A stretch of DNA of 64,000 bases from Streptomyces purpureus. GTDB taxonomy: Bacteria; Actinomycetota; Actinomycetes; Streptomycetales; Streptomycetaceae. Under the pieces are notes generated by a model, which ran no database searches, was not told the origin of the DNA, and saw nothing but the letters and a program-made list of their open reading frames with translations. The translations under genes and the position numbers were made by a program. This document shows, one piece after another, positions 34,219-41,238 of the stretch (positions are counted from its first letter, which is position 1; each line of letters begins with the position of its first letter). The stretch is from assembly GCF_014648195.1 (NCBI RefSeq), contig NZ_BMQQ01000009.1, positions 130,770 to 194,769 of the forward strand. Reading direction: 5' to 3'.

Positions 34219-35184
34219 ATGCAGCCTAGGAACATGTCCATGAGCGGCGTCGTCGACCTCGCCGCGGTGAAGGCGGCCGGAGAGGCCAAGGCCAAGGCGG
34301 AGGAGGCCCGCGCCGAGGCCGCCCGGCGGGGCGGCTCCGCGGCCGTCGCGCCCTCCGCGCTGGTGATCGATGTCGACGAGGCCGGCTTCGAGCGTGATGT
34401 CCTGCAGCGCTCCACCGAGGTGCCGGTCGTCATCGACTTCTGGGCCGAGTGGTGCGAGCCCTGCAAGCAGCTCGGCCCGCTCCTCGAGCGGCTCGCCACT
34501 GAATACAACGGCCGGTTCGTGCTCGCCAAGGTCGATGTCGACGCGAACCAGATGCTGATGCAGCAGTTCGGGATCCAGGGGATCCCGGCCGTCTTCGCGG
34601 TCGTCGCCGGTCAGGCGCTGCCGCTCTTCCAGGGCGCCGCCCCGGAGGCCCAGATCAGGGCCACCCTCGACCAGCTGATCCAGGTCGGCGAGGAGCGCTT
34701 CGGCCTCACCGGCATCACGGTCGACCAGAACGCCGACCCGTCGGCCCCGGCCCCCGCGCCCGTGGGCCCGTACGACGCGCTGCTCGAGGCGGCCGTCCAG
34801 GCGCTGGACGCCGGTGACCTCGGCGGCGCGGTGCAGGCGTACAAGAACGTGCTGGCCGACGACCCCGGCAACACCGAGGCGAAGCTCGGCCTGGCCCAGG
34901 CCGAACTGCTCCGCCGGGTGCAGGAGATGGACCCCCAGCAGGTCCGCAAGAACGCGGCCGAGAACCCGGCCGACGTCCCCGCGCAGATCGCCGCGGCCGA
35001 CCTGGATCTGGTCGGCGGGCATGTCGAGGACGCCTTCGGGCGGCTGGTGGACGCGGTGCGGCGCACGGCAGGCGAGGACCGGGACGCGGCGCGGCTGAGG
35101 CTGCTCGAACTCTTCGAGGTCATCGGCCCGGACGACCCCAGGGTGACCGCGGCGCGGCAGGCCCTGGCACGGGTGCTCTTCTGA
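34219..35184 (+). CDS. Thioredoxin-domain protein with TPR tail (CnoX/YbbN-like)
   Basis: This protein has 321 residues. A helical Ala/Lys/Glu lead (10-45) is followed by a thioredoxin domain with W78-C79-E-P-C82-K and cis-Pro region IPAVFAV, then TPR-like repeats at about 185-320 (AVQALDAGDLGGAVQAYKNVLADDPGNTEAKLGLAQAELL). This domain order is that of the chaperedoxin CnoX/YbbN, which protects proteins under chlorine or heat stress. Unlike E. coli YbbN, both redox cysteines are present. ATG 34219 has GGGGGAGG upstream. It diverges from the TetR gene. Confidence 0.92.
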   Translation: MQPRNMSMSGVVDLAAVKAAGEAKAKAEEARAEAARRGGSAAVAPSALVIDVDEAGFERDVLQRSTEVPVVIDFWAEWCEPCKQLGPLLERLATEYNGRFVLAKVDVDANQMLMQQFGIQGIPAVFAVVAGQALPLFQGAAPEAQIRATLDQLIQVGEERFGLTGITVDQNADPSAPAPAPVGPYDALLEAAVQALDAGDLGGAVQAYKNVLADDPGNTEAKLGLAQAELLRRVQEMDPQQVRKNAAENPADVPAQIAAADLDLVGGHVEDAFGRLVDAVRRTAGEDRDAARLRLLELFEVIGPDDPRVTAARQALARVLF

Positions 35185-35258
35185 GTCCGGACCCGAGCCG
35201 GGACCTGAGCCCCTGACCCACCCCGCACGCCGCCGATTTGGCGACACAGCGACATGAC

Positions 35259-35296
35259 GCGGCCGCGTTTTGCCAAAACTTGGCAAACGCGGCCGC
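35259..35296 (+). terminator. Long hairpin after the thioredoxin-TPR gene
   Basis: The arms GCGGCCGCG-TTTTGCCAA and TTGGCAAA-CGCGGCCGC pair over 17 bp with one bulged T and a 3-nt loop, 74 bp beyond the stop codon. The A/T-rich inner half on a GC-rich base is unusual here. Confidence 0.7.
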
Positions 35297-35298
35297 TG

Positions 35299-35443
35299 TT
35301 ACTCGGAGTAAATCGGCCGATTGTTTCTGTCCGGGTATTTCCGGCCATCTCCTTCTAAGTCGCATGCACCGGTGGCACCCTGTGTGGCCGGGCGACATCG
35401 CCCTGTCGTGGCGTGGTTATGCACCCGTTACTAGCCAGTAACG
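35299..35443. promoter_or_regulatory. Two TTACT/AGTAA palindromes upstream of the DUF6230 operon
   Basis: TTACT-CGG-AGTAA is at 35299-35311 and CGTTACT-AGCC-AGTAACG at 35426-35443. The shared TTACT/AGTAA ends and size suit TetR-type operators. The sequence upstream of the TetR gene at 34001-34017 (GGTAA on one side, GAGTA inside) is only loosely similar. Confidence 0.45.
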
Positions 35444-35787
35444 AACCCCTTGTGCCCCGGCCGGTAATGGACCACGATCGGCGACGCTCGGTCCAATACC
35501 GCACCAGCCCGGCAACCGGCGGGATGAGCGGCGAGGGTCCCCACCGAGCCGGCCGGCGGCAGTGACGCCGGCCGTGGACAGGGGGGTTCCTGCTGACCGG
35601 CAGGGCCTGTCCAGCAGGTCGCGCGAAGGCGTGATCAGTGGTTGTCGCTCGGGGGTGATCGCCGGTGATTCGGACGCACCTCGCGCCTGGAGTACGGCGC
35701 TCTCCTTCCCGAGGACGTAGCACTTCTCCCATCCCAGGACGGGCCCTGGCCCATCCGGAGATGTACGTCCGAGAAGGAGGAATTCTC

Positions 35788-36429
35788 ATGAAGTCCCAGG
35801 TTCGTGGCGGGACCAGATGGAAGCGCTTCGCGCTTGTCATGGTGCCGAGCGTGGCCGCGACGGCCGCGATAGGCGTCGGCCTGGCGCAGGGCGCCCTGGC
35901 CGCGTCGTTCAGCATCTCCGGCCAGGAGTTCAAGGTTAAGGCGAAGTCCCTCGAGGGCAACGACTTCGTCCAGTACGGCAGCTACGTCGGTGGCAAGGAC
36001 CTCAAGGGCAAGACCTTCCACGAGCCCGTGGCCGTGTCGGGCTTCAGCGAGGCCTGGATCACCGACATGTGCCAGTCCGTCGTGACGCCGGACGTGCCGT
36101 TCATCGGCAACGTCAGCCTTGAGCTGCGCGCCGGTACGGGCAAGGAAAAGGTCTACGCGAAGGACATCTACCTCGATGTCTCCTCGCTGAAGGCCGACGC
36201 CGAGTTCTCGAACATCGACATCGGCGTCGCCGCCGGTGCCCTGAAGAACCCGGGCATCCAGCCCAACACCGAGGACAAGGTCCACCCGTACGGCTTCGCG
36301 CAGCGCGCCAAGGGCGCGAAGCTGTCGAACGTCGAGCAGAAGGCCTGGGCGACCACCGCCGGCACCTTCAAGCTGCCCGACCTGAGCCTCAAGCTGCACA
36401 AGGGCACCAAGGAGTGCTTCTCCGAGTAG
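35788..36429 (+). CDS. Secreted DUF6230 protein
   Basis: This exported protein of 213 residues has an N-terminal signal sequence: basic MKSQVRGGTRWKRF, hydrophobic segment about 15-36, likely cleavage after GALA-A. The mature part is beta-rich (SISGQEFKVKAKSLEG) and matches DUF6230, often mislabelled cholesterol esterase in Streptomyces; no lipase Ser-His-Asp motif is visible. Near the C-terminus LSNVEQKA...AGTFKLPDL resembles the end of the third gene in this operon. ATG 35788 has a strong AAGGAGG 7 bp upstream. A DUF6114 membrane protein follows, as is usual for this family. Confidence 0.85.
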   Translation: MKSQVRGGTRWKRFALVMVPSVAATAAIGVGLAQGALAASFSISGQEFKVKAKSLEGNDFVQYGSYVGGKDLKGKTFHEPVAVSGFSEAWITDMCQSVVTPDVPFIGNVSLELRAGTGKEKVYAKDIYLDVSSLKADAEFSNIDIGVAAGALKNPGIQPNTEDKVHPYGFAQRAKGAKLSNVEQKAWATTAGTFKLPDLSLKLHKGTKECFSE

Positions 36430-36438
36430 TACGCGCCG

Positions 36439-36475
36439 GGCGGGTGGGGCCGTGATCACCGCTGCCCCGCCCGCC
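36439..36475 (+). terminator. Intercistronic hairpin between DUF6230 and DUF6114 genes
   Basis: 36439-36450 and 36464-36475 pair over 12 bp with one G-T pair and a 13-nt loop, 9 bp after the DUF6230 stop. It may attenuate expression, so that the secreted first gene is made in excess over the membrane protein. Confidence 0.5.
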
Positions 36476-36537
36476 GGGTCGAATGACTACATTCACCACC
36501 TTTTCTCAGCAACACCGCTTCCAGGGAGCTGTTTTCC

Positions 36538-37086
36538 ATGAGCGCCGAGTCCACTGGTTCCCGCGGATTCACCTACTGGCGGCTGCGTTTCCGTACCTGG
36601 CGGGGCAACCGCCCGTTCTGGGGCGGGCTGCTCACCATGCTCGGCGGCGTACCCATCGCCTATCTGCCGTACGCCGACATGCGACTCGGCAACATGACGA
36701 TCGCGATGGCCACGACCGCGGGCGCCGGATCGCTGATCATCGGTGTCCTGCTCGTCACGCTCGGTCTGACGATGTGGTTCCAGGCCGCCGTCCGGGTCTT
36801 CGCGGGTGTCGCCGCGATCGTCCTGGCGCTGGTCTCGATCCCGGTCGCCAACATCGGCGGGTTCGTCGTCGGCTTCCTGCTGGCGCTGATCGGCGGCGGG
36901 CTCTCCGTGGCCTGGGCGCCCGGAGCCGAGCCGGATCAGGCCGCGGCGGCCTCGGTGCCGGAGCAGCGCACCGACGAGGAGCCGTACGCCGTCGCCACCG
37001 CGGGCCCGGCCGAGACCGCGAACGAGAACGCGAACGTCCCCGAAACGACGATCGACGCCAACGGCGGGAGGAACAGTGCGGGGTGA
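36538..37086 (+). CDS. DUF6114 membrane protein
   Basis: This is a membrane protein of 182 residues. A basic N-terminus with FRTWRGNRPFWGGLLTMLGG leads into about four hydrophobic segments between residues 25 and 130 (GGLLTMLGGVPIAYL, IAMATTAGAGSLIIGVLLVTLGLTMW, VFAGVAAIVLALVSIPVANIGGFVVGFLLALIGGGLSVAW). The last 50 residues are acidic and polar. It belongs to DUF6114, which regularly accompanies DUF6230 proteins. ATG 36538 has GGGAG 8 bp upstream. The third gene of the operon starts inside its last 11 bp. Confidence 0.85.
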   Translation: MSAESTGSRGFTYWRLRFRTWRGNRPFWGGLLTMLGGVPIAYLPYADMRLGNMTIAMATTAGAGSLIIGVLLVTLGLTMWFQAAVRVFAGVAAIVLALVSIPVANIGGFVVGFLLALIGGGLSVAWAPGAEPDQAAAASVPEQRTDEEPYAVATAGPAETANENANVPETTIDANGGRNSAG

Positions 37087-38374
37087 CGAGATACAGCCGG
37101 CGGCTGGGGGCGACGCTGCTGAGGTAAGAAGAGGGCCGCGCCACGCGGCCCCGCGCAAGTCGCTGCTGACGAAGATCCAGGGGCCGGCCGGCAAGGCGAT
37201 GGCCCTGGCGGCGATGCCGACCGCCGTCTTCGTGGGCCTCGGCCTGACTCCCAAGCTCGCACTCGCGGACGAGAAGGACATCCCCTTCGCCCCCGGTCCC
37301 TGTGTGACCCGCTCCGACGCGCCGGTGGAGCCCGAGGAGTCCAAGAGCCCGGAGAAGAAGGAAGAGTCCGCGAAGCCGACGGCCGAGCCGAGCCCGAGCG
37401 CGTCGGCGGGCCAGGGCGACGGCGACAAGGACGAGCGGCCCACGCCGTCCGCGAGCCCCTCCGCGAGCCCGAGTTCCTCGCCTCCGGCCACCGCGCCGCA
37501 GGCCGGTACGCCGGACAAGGCGCCGCGCGCCACCCCCACCCCGACGAAGACGGTCAACCCGCTGGACCCGCTGGGTGTCGGCGACAAGATCAAGGACCTC
37601 TTCGACGGCCCCGACAAGCCCTCGCCCACCCCCACGCCCACCGCGACGACGGCCTCGCCGACCGCGAAGCCGAAGCCGAAGCCGAGCGTGACCCCGACCG
37701 TCCCGGTCCCGTCCGCCAAACCGCCCACCGCTCCGTCCGCCGGCCCCGTCGACCGAACGAAGGAAGCGATCAAGGAGGCCGCCGAAAAGGCCGGCGCCAA
37801 GGTCGAGGAACTTCCGGAGAGCGCCAAGGGCCTCGACCCCAAGAAGGACGAGGACATCCCCGAGGGCGCCCAGGGCGAGAAGCCGCGCTTCCCGTGCCCC
37901 ACCCCGGACCCCGAGGCGCTCGCCAACGCAAAGCTGGAGCCCGGAATCCCGCTGCTGCCGGACGAGCCCTGGCGGCTGGAGAGCACCAGGCTCACGCTGA
38001 AGGGTCTCGACTACCACGGCATCGTCGAGGTGAAGACCGGCAGCGGCAAGATCAAGAAGGTGCTCAAGTTCACCGCGGACGAGGTCGACATCAAGGACCT
38101 GCACCAGCTGACGGTCCACTCGGAGGGCCTGACCGGCCACGTCCGCTCCGACCGCGGCAGGACGTCCACGATCACGGGCGGCACGGTGACGATGTACACG
38201 GAGGAGCTGAAGGGCAACCTCTTCGGCATCATCCCGATCACCTTCAGCCCCGAGAGCCCGCCCCCGCTCAACGTGCCACACGCCATGTTCACCAACGTCA
38301 AGGTGAAGCAGGCGGGCCAGTTCGGCGGCACGCTCAAGGTGCCCGGCCTGCGCAACACCATCGAGCGCGGCTGA
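37076..38374 (+). CDS. Exported Ser/Pro/Lys-rich protein of unknown function
   Basis: This protein has 432 residues. An N-terminal basic stretch (1-40) precedes a hydrophobic segment MALAAMPTAVFVGLGLTPKLALADE, which looks like a signal peptide with cleavage after ALA. Residues about 80-270 are a Pro/Ser/Thr/Lys-rich spacer. A beta-rich C-terminal domain (about 290-432) follows, with LTLKGLDYHGIVEVKT and, at the end, FTNVKVKQAGQFGGTLKVPGL, close to the end of the DUF6230 protein. GTG 37076 overlaps the DUF6114 gene by 11 bp, so translation is coupled. The function is unknown; an envelope or spore-surface role is a guess. Confidence 0.85.
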   Translation: MRGDEIQPAAGGDAAEVRRGPRHAAPRKSLLTKIQGPAGKAMALAAMPTAVFVGLGLTPKLALADEKDIPFAPGPCVTRSDAPVEPEESKSPEKKEESAKPTAEPSPSASAGQGDGDKDERPTPSASPSASPSSSPPATAPQAGTPDKAPRATPTPTKTVNPLDPLGVGDKIKDLFDGPDKPSPTPTPTATTASPTAKPKPKPSVTPTVPVPSAKPPTAPSAGPVDRTKEAIKEAAEKAGAKVEELPESAKGLDPKKDEDIPEGAQGEKPRFPCPTPDPEALANAKLEPGIPLLPDEPWRLESTRLTLKGLDYHGIVEVKTGSGKIKKVLKFTADEVDIKDLHQLTVHSEGLTGHVRSDRGRTSTITGGTVTMYTEELKGNLFGIIPITFSPESPPPLNVPHAMFTNVKVKQAGQFGGTLKVPGLRNTIERG

Positions 38375-38424
38375 CGACCGCACCCCGCACCACCGGACGT
38401 ACGACTTTCTCCGGGAGCCGCAGC

Positions 38425-38468
38425 ACGACTGTGGGCCGCACCCCGATCGGGGGGCGGCCCACAGTCGT
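38425..38468. terminator. Strong bidirectional hairpin between the exported-protein gene and pyk
   Basis: ACGACTGTGGGCCGC at 38425-38439 pairs perfectly over 15 bp with 38454-38468, and the 14-nt loop contains the palindrome CCCC-GATC-GGGG. It sits between convergent stops and 9 bp from the pyk stop. Confidence 0.85.
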
Positions 38469-38476
38469 ACGCGCGA

Positions 38477-39916
38477 TCAGGCCTGGGGAGCCGGGGCGGC
38501 GCCGCCCAGGTGGTGGACCCGGACCATGTTGGTGGTGCCGGGCACGCCGGGGGGCGAACCCGCCGTGATGATCATGGTGTCGCCCTCGTTGTACCGCTGG
38601 AGCTTCAGCAGCGCCGCGTCGACCAGGTCGACCATGGCGTCGGTGGTCTCCACGAACGGCGCGAGGAAGGACTCCACGCCCCAGCTCAGGGTGAGCTGGT
38701 TGCGGGTCGACTCGTCGGTGGTGAAGGCGAGGATCGGCTGGGTCGCGCGGTAGCGCGAGAGCCGCCGGGCGGTGTCACCGGACTTGGTGAAGGCGACCAG
38801 CGCCTTGCCGTCCAGGAAGTCCGCGATCTCACAGGCCGCACGGGCGACCGAGCCGCCCTGCGTCCGCGGCTTCTTGCCGGGGACGAGGGGCTGCAGACCC
38901 TTGGAGAGCAGCTCCTCCTCGGCCGCGACGACGATCTTCGACATCGTCTTCACGGTCTCGATCGGGTACGCGCCGACGGAGGACTCCGCCGAGAGCATGA
39001 CCGCGTCCGCGCCGTCCAGGATCGCGTTGGCCACGTCGGAGGCCTCGGCGCGGGTCGGACGGGAGTTGGTGATCATCGACTCCATCATCTGGGTCGCGAC
39101 GATCACCGGCTTGGCGTTGCGCCGGCACATCTCCACCAGGCGCTTCTGCACCATGGGGACCTTCTCGAGCGGGTACTCGACGGCCAGGTCACCACGGGCC
39201 ACCATGACCGCGTCGAACGCGGCGACCACGTCCGCCATGTTGGCGACCGCCTGCGGCTTCTCCACCTTGGCGATGACGGGGACCCGGCGGCCCTCCTCGT
39301 CCATCACCTTGTGGACGTCCTTGACGTCGTTGGCGTCCCGGACGAAGGAGAGCGCGACCATGTCGCAGCCCATCCGCAGGGCGAAGCGGAGGTCCTCGAC
39401 GTCCTTCTCGGACAGGGCCGGGACGTTCACCGCCGCGCCGGGCAGGTTGATGCCCTTGTGGTCGGAGATGACACCGCCCTCGACGACGATCGTCTTGACC
39501 CGCGGCCCTTCGACCTCGACGACCCGCAGCTCGACGTTGCCGTCGTTGATCAGGACCTGGTCGCCCTTGGAGACGTCGCCGGGCAGGCCCTTGTAGGTCG
39601 TGCCGCAGATCGACTTGTCCCCGGGGACGTCCTCGGTGGTGATGGTGAACTCGTCACCGCGGACCAGCTCCACCGGCCCCTCGGCGAAGGTCTCCAGACG
39701 GATCTTGGGACCCTGCAGGTCGGCGAGGACGCCGACGGCACGGCCGGTGTCATCCACCGCCCGGCGGAGACGGTCGTACCGCTCCTGGTGCTCGGCCTGG
39801 GTTCCGTGGCTCATGTTGAAACGGGCCACGTTCATGCCGGCCTCGATGAGCGCTTTCAGCTGCTCGTAGGAGTCGACGGCGGGGCCCAACGTACAGACGA
39901 TTTTGGAACGGCGCAT
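38477..39916 (-). CDS. pyk: Pyruvate kinase
   Basis: Pyruvate kinase of 479 residues makes pyruvate and ATP from phosphoenolpyruvate and ADP. It starts MRRSKIVCTLGPAVDS. The MNVARFNMSHG strand, the active-site IAKVEKPQAVANMADV, VMVARGDLAVEYP, and ATQMMESMI...PTRAEASDVANAILDG are intact, and the C-terminal allosteric domain is present. ATG 39916. The 74 bp to ackA contain a likely promoter and a 12-bp palindrome. In S. coelicolor this position corresponds to pyk2. Confidence 0.97.
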   Translation of the reverse strand: MRRSKIVCTLGPAVDSYEQLKALIEAGMNVARFNMSHGTQAEHQERYDRLRRAVDDTGRAVGVLADLQGPKIRLETFAEGPVELVRGDEFTITTEDVPGDKSICGTTYKGLPGDVSKGDQVLINDGNVELRVVEVEGPRVKTIVVEGGVISDHKGINLPGAAVNVPALSEKDVEDLRFALRMGCDMVALSFVRDANDVKDVHKVMDEEGRRVPVIAKVEKPQAVANMADVVAAFDAVMVARGDLAVEYPLEKVPMVQKRLVEMCRRNAKPVIVATQMMESMITNSRPTRAEASDVANAILDGADAVMLSAESSVGAYPIETVKTMSKIVVAAEEELLSKGLQPLVPGKKPRTQGGSVARAACEIADFLDGKALVAFTKSGDTARRLSRYRATQPILAFTTDESTRNQLTLSWGVESFLAPFVETTDAMVDLVDAALLKLQRYNEGDTMIITAGSPPGVPGTTNMVRVHHLGGAAPAPQA

Positions 39917-39945
39917 GAGGCGGATCCTATCGGTTTGTTTCTACG

Positions 39946-39974
39946 CGGAATATTCCGTCTGGTGGAATGTACAA
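39946..39974 (-). promoter_or_regulatory. Candidate pyk promoter with palindrome over -10
   Basis: Reading leftward, TTGTAC (39974-39969), 16 bp, then TATTCC (39952-39947) would be -35 and -10. The -10 lies in the perfect palindrome CGGAATATTCCG (39946-39957), a place where a regulator could block the polymerase. The 31 bp to the ATG would be the leader. Confidence 0.45.
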
Positions 39975-39990
39975 ATGGGCGGGGCGGCGC

Positions 39991-41238
39991 TCAGGCGAGG
40001 CCGCCGACGGCGTCCTCTCCCGGCCCGGCCGCCACGAGCGCGAAGGTCTGGTTCGCGATCTCCAGCTCCTCGTCGGTCGGTACGACCGCCACCGCCACCC
40101 GCGCGTACTCCGGCGAGATCAGCCGCGGCTCGTCGGACCGTACGGCGTTGAGTCCACTGTCCACCGCCAGGCCCAGCTCCTCCAGACCCGCGATGGCAGC
40201 TTCCCGCACCGGGGCCGCGTTCTCACCGACACCCGCCGTGAACGCCACCGCGTCCACCCGCCCGAGCACCGCGTAGTACGCGCCGATGTACTTCCTCAGC
40301 CGGTGGACGTAGACGTCGAAGGCGAGCCGCGCCCGCTCGTCCCCCTCGTCGATCCGGCGGCGGATCTCCCGCATGTCGTTGTCTCCGCAGAGCCCGACCA
40401 GACCGCTCTTCTTGTTCAGCAGCACGTCGATCTCGTCGGTGCTCATCCCGGCGACCCGCTGGAGGTGGAAGGTCACCGCCGGGTCGATGTCCCCGGAGCG
40501 GGTGCCCATGACCAGGCCCTCCAGCGGGGTGAGCCCCATGGAGGTGTCCACACACCGACCGCCGCGCACGGCCGACGCGGAGGCCCCGTTGCCCAGGTGC
40601 AGCACGATCACGTTGACGTCCTCGGGCGCCTTGCCGAGCAGCGCGGCCGTCGCCCGCGAGACATAGGCGTGCGAGGTGCCGTGGAAGCCGTAGCGGCGGA
40701 TGCGGTGCGCGTCCGCGGTCTCCACGTCGATCGCGTAGCGGGCGGCGTGCTCCGGCATCGTCGTGTGGAACGCCGTGTCGAAGACCGCGACCTGCGGCAG
40801 GTCCGGGCGCAGGGCCTGGGCCGTACGGATCCCGGTGATGTTCGCCGGGTTGTGCAGCGGAGCGACCGGCACCAGGCGCTCGATCTCCGCCAGCACCTCG
40901 TCCGTGACCACCGTCGGCGCGGTGAACCTCAGCCCGCCGTGCACCACCCGGTGGCCGATCGCGGCCAGTTCGGGGGAGTCCAGGCCGAGCCCGTCCGCCG
41001 ACAGCTCCTCGGCGACCGCCTTCAGCGCCGCCGCGTGGTCGGCGATCGGAGCGTTCTTCTCCCGCTTCCCGGCCCCGTCGCCCTGGAGCGGGGTGTGCAC
41101 CAGCCGGGAGGTCTCCTCGCCGATGCGCTCCACCAGGCCGACGGCGAGGCGCGAGCTGTCCGCCATGTCGAGCAGCTGGTACTTCACCGACGAGGAGCCG
41201 GAGTTGAGGACGAGGACACGGGACGGGTGGGCGGTCAT
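39991..41238 (-). CDS. ackA: Acetate kinase
   Basis: Acetate kinase of 415 residues interconverts acetyl phosphate + ADP and acetate + ATP. The phosphate motif VLVLNSGSSSVKYQLL (9-24), GHRVVHGG, RRYGFHGTSHAYVS, HLGNGASASAV and MGTRSGDIDP are all present. ATG 41238 overlaps the pta stop by 4 bp. The two genes form the pta-ackA pathway for acetate overflow and re-use, and pyk lies downstream in the same direction. Confidence 0.97.
   Translation of the reverse strand: MTAHPSRVLVLNSGSSSVKYQLLDMADSSRLAVGLVERIGEETSRLVHTPLQGDGAGKREKNAPIADHAAALKAVAEELSADGLGLDSPELAAIGHRVVHGGLRFTAPTVVTDEVLAEIERLVPVAPLHNPANITGIRTAQALRPDLPQVAVFDTAFHTTMPEHAARYAIDVETADAHRIRRYGFHGTSHAYVSRATAALLGKAPEDVNVIVLHLGNGASASAVRGGRCVDTSMGLTPLEGLVMGTRSGDIDPAVTFHLQRVAGMSTDEIDVLLNKKSGLVGLCGDNDMREIRRRIDEGDERARLAFDVYVHRLRKYIGAYYAVLGRVDAVAFTAGVGENAAPVREAAIAGLEELGLAVDSGLNAVRSDEPRLISPEYARVAVAVVPTDEELEIANQTFALVAAGPGEDAVGGLA

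Larger units (their letters stand above)
35185..35787. other. 603-bp region without a gene
   Basis: I find no convincing coding sequence here; short open frames lack ribosome sites and Streptomyces third-position bias. It holds a terminator hairpin at 35259-35296 and two TTACT/AGTAA inverted repeats at 35299-35311 and 35426-35443. The remainder, up to the strong AAGGAGG at 35774-35780, would be promoter and a long leader of the DUF6230 gene. Confidence 0.7.

Noticed and set aside
35238..35441. Small open frame of 67 codons in the 603-bp gap
   Set aside because: It runs through the terminator hairpin, has no ribosome site and lacks third-position GC bias.
35788..36429. Label cholesterol esterase for the DUF6230 protein
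   Set aside because: No lipase nucleophile elbow or catalytic triad is visible. The label seems inherited from old annotation.
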